A stretch of 9,954 nt of DNA from GCA-003244245 sp032230565 (lineage in GTDB: Bacteria > Actinomycetota > Actinomycetes > Mycobacteriales > Pseudonocardiaceae), in assembly GCA_032230565.1 (NCBI GenBank), contig JAVXWL010000011.1, positions 1-9,954 of the forward strand, given 5' to 3'. The notes under the pieces are model-generated. The model made no database searches. It was not told where the DNA came from and was given only the letters and a program-made list of their open reading frames with translations. This document shows, in pieces, positions 6,410 to 9,954 of the stretch (within the stretch, counting starts at the first letter, position 1; each line of letters starts with the position of its first letter). A program made the translations under genes and the position numbers.

Positions 6410-7302
6410 CAGGTCTCCATCTCGGGTAGCACCATCGTTCCTACTCCCTCGGTGGTGAACACCTCGAGCAGCACCGAGTGCGGCACTCGGCCGTCGATCA
6501 TGTGGGCCTGGGGCACTCCACCCCGGACGGCACGTAGGCAGGCCTCCATCTTGGGCACCATCCCGGCGGACAGTGCTGGTAACAGCCTCGCCAGCCGGTC
6601 CACTGTGATTTGGGACAGCAGGCTGGCCCGGTCCGGCCAGTCGGTGTAGAGCCCCTCGACGTCGGTGAGCACGACGAGCTTCGCGGCGCCCAGCGCGACC
6701 GCCAGAGCGGCGGCAGCGGTGTCCGCGTTGACGTTGTGCACCACGCCGTCGGCGTCCGGAGCCAACCCGGAGACCACCGGGATACGTCCGGCGTTGACGA
6801 TGTCAAGCACCGCGGCAGGGTTCACCGCAACCACATCGCCGACCAGCCCCACGTCGACCGGCTCGCCGTCCACGGTGGCGGTGCGCCGGGCGGCGGTGAA
6901 CAGGTGCGCGTCTTCCCCGGAGATGCCGACGGCGAACGGACCGTGCGCGTTGATCAGCCCGACCAGCTCGCGGCCCACCTGCCCGAACAGAACCATCCGC
7001 ACCACGTCGATCGTCTCCGGCGTGGTAACCCGCAAGCCGCCGCGGAACTCCCCCGCGATGCCCAGCCGCTCGAACATGGCGTTGATCTGGGGGCCGCCGC
7101 CGTGTACCACGACCGGACGTATCCCAGCTAACCGGAGAAACACCATGTCCTGGGCGAAAGCGCACTTCAGCTCGTCGTCGAGCATCGCATTGCCACCATA
7201 TTTGATCACCACGGTGGCCCCGTGGAAGCGCTGCAACCAGGGCAGTGCCTCGGCGAGTACCGCGGCCTTGCGCCCCGCCGTGTTGATGCGGGGGCTCGTC
7301 AT
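6409..7302 (-). CDS. argB: Acetylglutamate kinase
   Basis: It phosphorylates N-acetyl-L-glutamate with ATP, usually the controlled step of the pathway. The product is 297 residues and belongs to the amino-acid kinase family. Motifs include VIKYGGNAM (32-40) with Lys34, VVHGGGPQIN (65-74) for nucleotide phosphates, NVNADTAA (190-197) and GMVPKMEAC (247-255). An N-terminal helix, about residues 12-26 ahead of the core, resembles the extra helix of arginine-inhibited hexameric acetylglutamate kinases, so feedback inhibition by arginine is likely (inference). The ATG at 7302 overlaps the argJ stop as ATGA. The much longer open frame to 7908 is argJ out of frame. No strong ribosome binding site is seen at usual spacing, which favours coupling to argJ. 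Confidence 0.97.
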   Translation of the reverse strand: MTSPRINTAGRKAAVLAEALPWLQRFHGATVVIKYGGNAMLDDELKCAFAQDMVFLRLAGIRPVVVHGGGPQINAMFERLGIAGEFRGGLRVTTPETIDVVRMVLFGQVGRELVGLINAHGPFAVGISGEDAHLFTAARRTATVDGEPVDVGLVGDVVAVNPAAVLDIVNAGRIPVVSGLAPDADGVVHNVNADTAAAALAVALGAAKLVVLTDVEGLYTDWPDRASLLSQITVDRLARLLPALSAGMVPKMEACLRAVRGGVPQAHMIDGRVPHSVLLEVFTTEGVGTMVLPEMET

Positions 7303-8456
7303 GACGAGTACGCGCTGTTCTCCTCGACGTAGGCGTGCGAGAGATCCGTGGTGAGGACGGTGGCCTGCCCCGCACCGAGGTGCAGATCCACCTCCACCGC
7401 GATCTCGCGCCCAGCCAGATCCGCTGTGGAGCGATCCGCTGCCCTCGCGCCGCCCTTGCAGAGCAGCACGCCGTTGATCCGGATGTCGAGGGTGTCGGCC
7501 CGCACGGTGGCTGGTGAGGCGCCTACCGCGGCCGCGATCCGTCCCCAGTTGGGATCGGACCCGAAAAAGGCGGTCTTGACGAGGCTGTCCCGAGCGATTG
7601 CGCGAGCTGCAGTGAGCGCGTCGTCCTGCCCAGCCGCTCCGCGCACGGTGATCGAGATCTCCTTGGTGACACCCTCGGCGTCGGCTTGCAAACCCTTGAC
7701 CAGCTCGTGGCAGACCTGCTGCACCGCAGTGGTGAACTCGGTGCGATCTGGGATGGTTCCGGAGATGCCGGAGGCGAGCAGCAGCACGGTGTCGTTGGTC
7801 GAGCAGGTGCCGTCGATGTCCAGGCACTCGAATGTCTGGGCTGTGGCGCTGCGCAGCACCGCGTCCAGGGTGGACTCGTCCGCGGCGGCGTCGGTGGTGA
7901 GCACGCACAGCATGGTGGCCAGGCTGGGCGCGATCATGCCAGCGCCCTTGGCGAACCCGCCCACTGTCCAGCCCGCGCCGGTGACCACGGCCTGTTTGGC
8001 GACGGTGTCAGTGGTCAGCACCGCGGTGGCGGCGGCCAGGCCGGCTTCCGGCGTCGCGGCTAATTCAGCCGCGGCTTTGTCGACTCCTGACAGCACTGCA
8101 TCCAGCGGCAGCCGCTCGCCGATCAGTCCGGTGGAGCAGACGGCGACCTCGATGGCGCCGCATCCCAGCACCGTGGCGACCCGGTCAGCGGTGGCGTGGG
8201 TGTCCTGGAACCCGCCAGGGCCGGTGCAGGCGTTGGCTCCGCCGGCGTTGAGCACGACCGCCCGCAGCCGCCGCTCGGTGAGCACCTGTGCCGACCACAG
8301 CACCGGCGCCGCCTTGACCTGGTTGCGGGTGAACACCCCGGCGGCCGCTGCGACCGGTCCATCATTGATAACCAGTGCCAGATCCAGCCCACCGCTGGCC
8401 TTGATGCCGGCGGCGACACCCGCTGCCCGGAACCCGCCCGCTGCAGTGACGCTCAT
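7299..8456 (-). CDS. argJ: Ornithine acetyltransferase (possibly bifunctional), autoprocessing
   Basis: It transfers the acetyl group from N-acetylornithine to glutamate, releasing ornithine and regenerating acetylglutamate. Some family members also use acetyl-CoA, which the sequence does not settle. The 385-residue precursor is a normal-length Ntn-hydrolase-like protein. Self-cleavage is expected between Ala180 and Thr181 in GMIAPSLATML (173-183), giving alpha and beta chains with Thr181 as the nucleophile. The oxyanion-hole motif STGLIGE is at 108-114. The conserved C-terminus DLSHAYVEENSAYSS (371-385) is intact. The ATG at 8456 starts 15 bases after argC, with AAAGGGA as ribosome binding site. 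Because ArgJ recycles acetyl groups, the operon needs no argE. Confidence 0.97.
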   Translation of the reverse strand: MSVTAAGGFRAAGVAAGIKASGGLDLALVINDGPVAAAAGVFTRNQVKAAPVLWSAQVLTERRLRAVVLNAGGANACTGPGGFQDTHATADRVATVLGCGAIEVAVCSTGLIGERLPLDAVLSGVDKAAAELAATPEAGLAAATAVLTTDTVAKQAVVTGAGWTVGGFAKGAGMIAPSLATMLCVLTTDAAADESTLDAVLRSATAQTFECLDIDGTCSTNDTVLLLASGISGTIPDRTEFTTAVQQVCHELVKGLQADAEGVTKEISITVRGAAGQDDALTAARAIARDSLVKTAFFGSDPNWGRIAAAVGASPATVRADTLDIRINGVLLCKGGARAADRSTADLAGREIAVEVDLHLGAGQATVLTTDLSHAYVEENSAYSS

Positions 8457-8471
8457 CGCGTTGTCCCTTTC

Positions 8472-9500
8472 TCATGGGGCGATTCCCCAGGTGGGGAGAC
8501 CGGTGGCTTCGGGAAGGCCCAGCGCGAGGTTGAGGCACTGCACGGCGGCTCCCGCAGTGCCCTTGGTGAGGTTGTCGATCGCGCCCACGGCGACCAGCCG
8601 CCCGGCCTCGACGTCCACCGCGACCTGCAGCTGAACGGAATTCGATCCGTGCACGGCCGCGGTGGCCGGCCACCGGCCTGCTGGCAGCAGCTGCACGAAC
8701 GGCTCCGCGGAGTACGCAGCGTTGTAGGCGCTCCGGGCCGTCTCGTCGTCGATGCCTGGCCTGAGGGCTGCGGTGCAGCTGGCCAGAATCCCGCGTGGCA
8801 TCGGCGCCAGCACCGGGGTGAACGACACTGTGACGGGCTGGCCGGCGGCGCCGGTGAGGTTCTGGATGATTTCCGGGGTGTGACGGTGCGCACCGGCCAC
8901 CCCGTAGACACTCGCCGAGCCCATCACTTCCGAGGCCAGCAGGTGCGGTTTGAGGGCGCGCCCAGCCCCCGACGTGCCGGATACCGCGGTCACCACGACA
9001 TCGGGAGCGATAAGCCCGGCCGCGAGTGCCGGAGCCAACGCGAGACTGACCACCGTCGGGTAGCAACCGGGCACTGCGATACGACGGGCTCCGCGCAGCT
9101 TCTCCCGCGCGCCTGGCAGCTCCGGCAACCCGTACGGCCAGGTGCCGGCGTGATCGCCGCCATACCAGCGCTGCCAGGCCACCGGATCCGCGAGCCGGTG
9201 GTCAGCACCGCAGTCGACCACCACGGTGCCCTCGGATAGCTCGGCTGCCAGCGCGGCGGAGTGGCCGTGCGGCAGGGCAAGCAACACCGCGTCGTGCCCG
9301 GCCAACTGCTGCACGGTGGTGTCGGCCAGGATGCGCTCGGCGAGTGGGACGAGGTTCGGGTGGTGTTCCCCGAGACTGCTTCCGGCGTTGCCGCCCGCGG
9401 TCAACTCACCAATCTCGATCTGCGGGTGACCTAGCAGCAGCCGAAGCAGCTCACCACCCGCGTACCCACTCGCCCCCGCCACCGCGACCCTGAACGCCAC
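8472..9500 (-). CDS. argC: N-acetyl-gamma-glutamyl-phosphate reductase
   Basis: It reduces N-acetylglutamyl phosphate with NADPH to the semialdehyde. The product is 342 residues from the chosen start. The N-terminal Rossmann motif VAGASGYAGGE (7-17) binds NADPH, Cys146 in VPGCYPT is the catalytic thiol, and HRHTPEI (205-211) supplies the conserved histidines. I chose the GTG at 9500 because a good -10 hexamer (CATAAT, 9513-9508) ends seven bases upstream, which places the transcript start at or next to this codon. The longer ATG at 9518 overlaps the -10 and would not be transcribed from that promoter. It is the first gene of the operon. Confidence 0.95.
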   Translation of the reverse strand: MAFRVAVAGASGYAGGELLRLLLGHPQIEIGELTAGGNAGSSLGEHHPNLVPLAERILADTTVQQLAGHDAVLLALPHGHSAALAAELSEGTVVVDCGADHRLADPVAWQRWYGGDHAGTWPYGLPELPGAREKLRGARRIAVPGCYPTVVSLALAPALAAGLIAPDVVVTAVSGTSGAGRALKPHLLASEVMGSASVYGVAGAHRHTPEIIQNLTGAAGQPVTVSFTPVLAPMPRGILASCTAALRPGIDDETARSAYNAAYSAEPFVQLLPAGRWPATAAVHGSNSVQLQVAVDVEAGRLVAVGAIDNLTKGTAGAAVQCLNLALGLPEATGLPTWGIAP

Positions 9501-9507
9501 CTGGATG

Positions 9508-9536
9508 ATTATGCACATTCATGCAATTTCATTCAA
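9508..9536 (-). promoter_or_regulatory. argC operon promoter, probably leaderless
   Basis: The minus strand shows TTGAAT (9536-9531), a 17-base spacer and CATAAT (9513-9508). These match the consensus -35 at four of six and the -10 at five of six positions. Seven bases separate the -10 from the argC GTG at 9500. Initiation at the usual distance would begin the mRNA at that codon, and no Shine-Dalgarno sequence could be transcribed. Leaderless mRNAs are common in actinobacteria. The region is an AT-rich island in otherwise GC-rich DNA, which supports a promoter. Confidence 0.7.
9511..9535 (-). promoter_or_regulatory. Putative ArgR operator (ARG box) overlapping the argC promoter
   Basis: Three TGNAT motifs occur on the minus strand with exact 10-base spacing: TGAAT (9535-9531), TGCAT (9525-9521) and TGCAT (9515-9511). 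The known ArgR half-site core is TGAAT or TGCAT-like, and ArgR hexamers contact half-sites about one helical turn apart. The last two give an inverted TGCA pair around a 6-base centre. The set covers the -35, the spacer and part of the -10, so bound ArgR would block RNA polymerase. The assignment is inferred from location and motif; the symmetry is imperfect. Confidence 0.6.
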
Positions 9537-9580
9537 GGTGCGGACGTCGCTTCTCGCGGCCGTGGGGCATTATCTCTGCG

Positions 9581-9598
9581 TGCGCATAGTGCGCATAG
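9581..9598 (-). repeat. Tandem 9-base direct repeat upstream of the argC promoter
   Basis: CTATGCGCA occurs twice in a perfect head-to-tail arrangement on the minus strand (9598-9590 and 9589-9581). Each unit contains the palindrome TGCGCA. The pair ends 45 bases upstream of the argC -35 and lies in non-coding DNA after pheT. A role as an additional protein binding site is possible but unproven. Confidence 0.6.
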
Positions 9599-9607
9599 AA
9601 CGACTGC

Positions 9608-9634
9608 GGCACAACCAGTGCCCGACATATCGGG
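9608..9634 (-). terminator. Two small overlapping hairpins after pheT, possible weak terminator
   Basis: Two inverted repeats follow the pheT stop. CCCGA-N4-TCGGG spans 9634-9621 and GGCAC-N5-GTGCC spans 9622-9608. They share two bases, so they cannot both form fully. Each stem is five base pairs and neither is followed by a T run, so this is at best a weak terminator or an mRNA end-stabilising structure. Confidence 0.3.
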
Positions 9635-9643
9635 AGGCGCAGG

Positions 9644-9954
9644 TTACGAGCGCAGCGTGGCACCGTGTGTCTCGATAGCGGCGGTGACTGCGGCGTCGCG
9701 GGCGGCGGTGGCTTCGGTGGCGGTGAGGGTGCGGTCGGGGGCGCGGAACCGTAGGGCGAAGGCCAGCGACCGCCTGCCCGGACCGATCTGGTCACCGGTG
9801 TAGACGTCGAACAGGCGCACGTCCTCCAGCAGCTCGCCGGCACCACGGCGCAGCGTGGCGGTTAGCTCGGCGGCCGGCACGGCTGCGTCCACCACCAACG
9901 CGATGTCTTGGAGCACCGGAGGGTAGGGCGACACCACCGGCGCGGGGTGCCGGT
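9644..9954 (-). CDS. pheT: Phenylalanyl-tRNA synthetase beta subunit, C-terminal part
   Basis: This is the 3' end of pheT. The frame is open through the right window edge, so only about the last 102 residues are present and the true start lies outside. The sequence around PYPPVLQDIALVVD, then LFDVYTGDQIGPGRRSLAFALRFRAPDRTLT and the final AAIETHGATLRS, is typical of the C-terminal FDX-ACB (anticodon-binding) domain. That domain contacts the tRNA-Phe anticodon in the alpha2-beta2 enzyme. The stop is TAA. A pheST pair directly upstream of argC is common in actinobacteria, so pheS is expected to the right. A 143-base gap separates it from argC, which has its own promoter. Confidence 0.95.
   Translation of the reverse strand, partial: RHPAPVVSPYPPVLQDIALVVDAAVPAAELTATLRRGAGELLEDVRLFDVYTGDQIGPGRRSLAFALRFRAPDRTLTATEATAARDAAVTAAIETHGATLRS

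Noticed and set aside
6409..7908. A longer argB reading frame starting at 7908
   Set aside because: The added 202 codons are argJ in another frame. The ATG at 7302, overlapping the argJ stop, gives a normal-length kinase.
7348..8634. A 428-codon plus-strand open frame opposite argJ
   Set aside because: It is the antisense shadow of argJ, with low-complexity Ala/Ser/Thr-rich translation and no recognisable domain.
8196..9239. A 347-codon plus-strand open frame opposite argC and the start of argJ
   Set aside because: It lies opposite two intact genes and its translation has no recognisable motif.

Overview
The window reads as chromosomal DNA from a high-GC actinobacterium. The rRNA leader element at the left end, the gene order pheT-argCJBDFRGH, frequent GTG starts and GC-rich third codon positions fit the Pseudonocardiales or a near relative. 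The genus cannot be fixed from the sequence alone. All real genes lie on the minus strand, so transcription runs from right to left in these coordinates.

Layout in the direction of transcription. At the right edge (9954-9644) is the 3' end of pheT, the beta subunit of phenylalanyl-tRNA synthetase. A 143-base gap (9643-9501) follows, with two small hairpins, a perfect 9-base tandem repeat and a good sigma-70-type promoter whose -35/-10 spacer carries ArgR-like half-sites. Next comes a complete and very compact arginine operon: argC, argJ, argB, argD, argF, argR, argG, argH. Neighbouring genes overlap by 1-4 bases or are 2-15 bases apart. A 3-methyladenine DNA glycosylase gene (mpg) follows, starting on the argH stop codon. 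About 440 bases without a protein gene then lead into the conserved leader of an rRNA operon. Its 16S gene should begin just beyond the left edge.

How the genes work together. ArgB phosphorylates N-acetylglutamate, ArgC reduces the product to the semialdehyde, and ArgD transaminates it to N-acetylornithine. ArgJ moves the acetyl group back to glutamate and releases ornithine. ArgF, ArgG and ArgH convert ornithine through citrulline and argininosuccinate to arginine. ArgR, encoded inside the operon, is the arginine-responsive repressor that probably acts on the argC promoter, giving an autoregulated unit. No argA or argE is present or needed for the recycling pathway once acetylglutamate has been primed.

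I see no mobile element, CRISPR array, phage gene, tRNA or novel gene system. The observations most worth following are regulatory: an apparently leaderless argC start with three TGNAT motifs phased at exactly 10 bases across its promoter, a tandem 9-mer upstream of it, a chain of stop/start overlaps, and an rRNA operon placed directly downstream in the same orientation with no clear terminator between.
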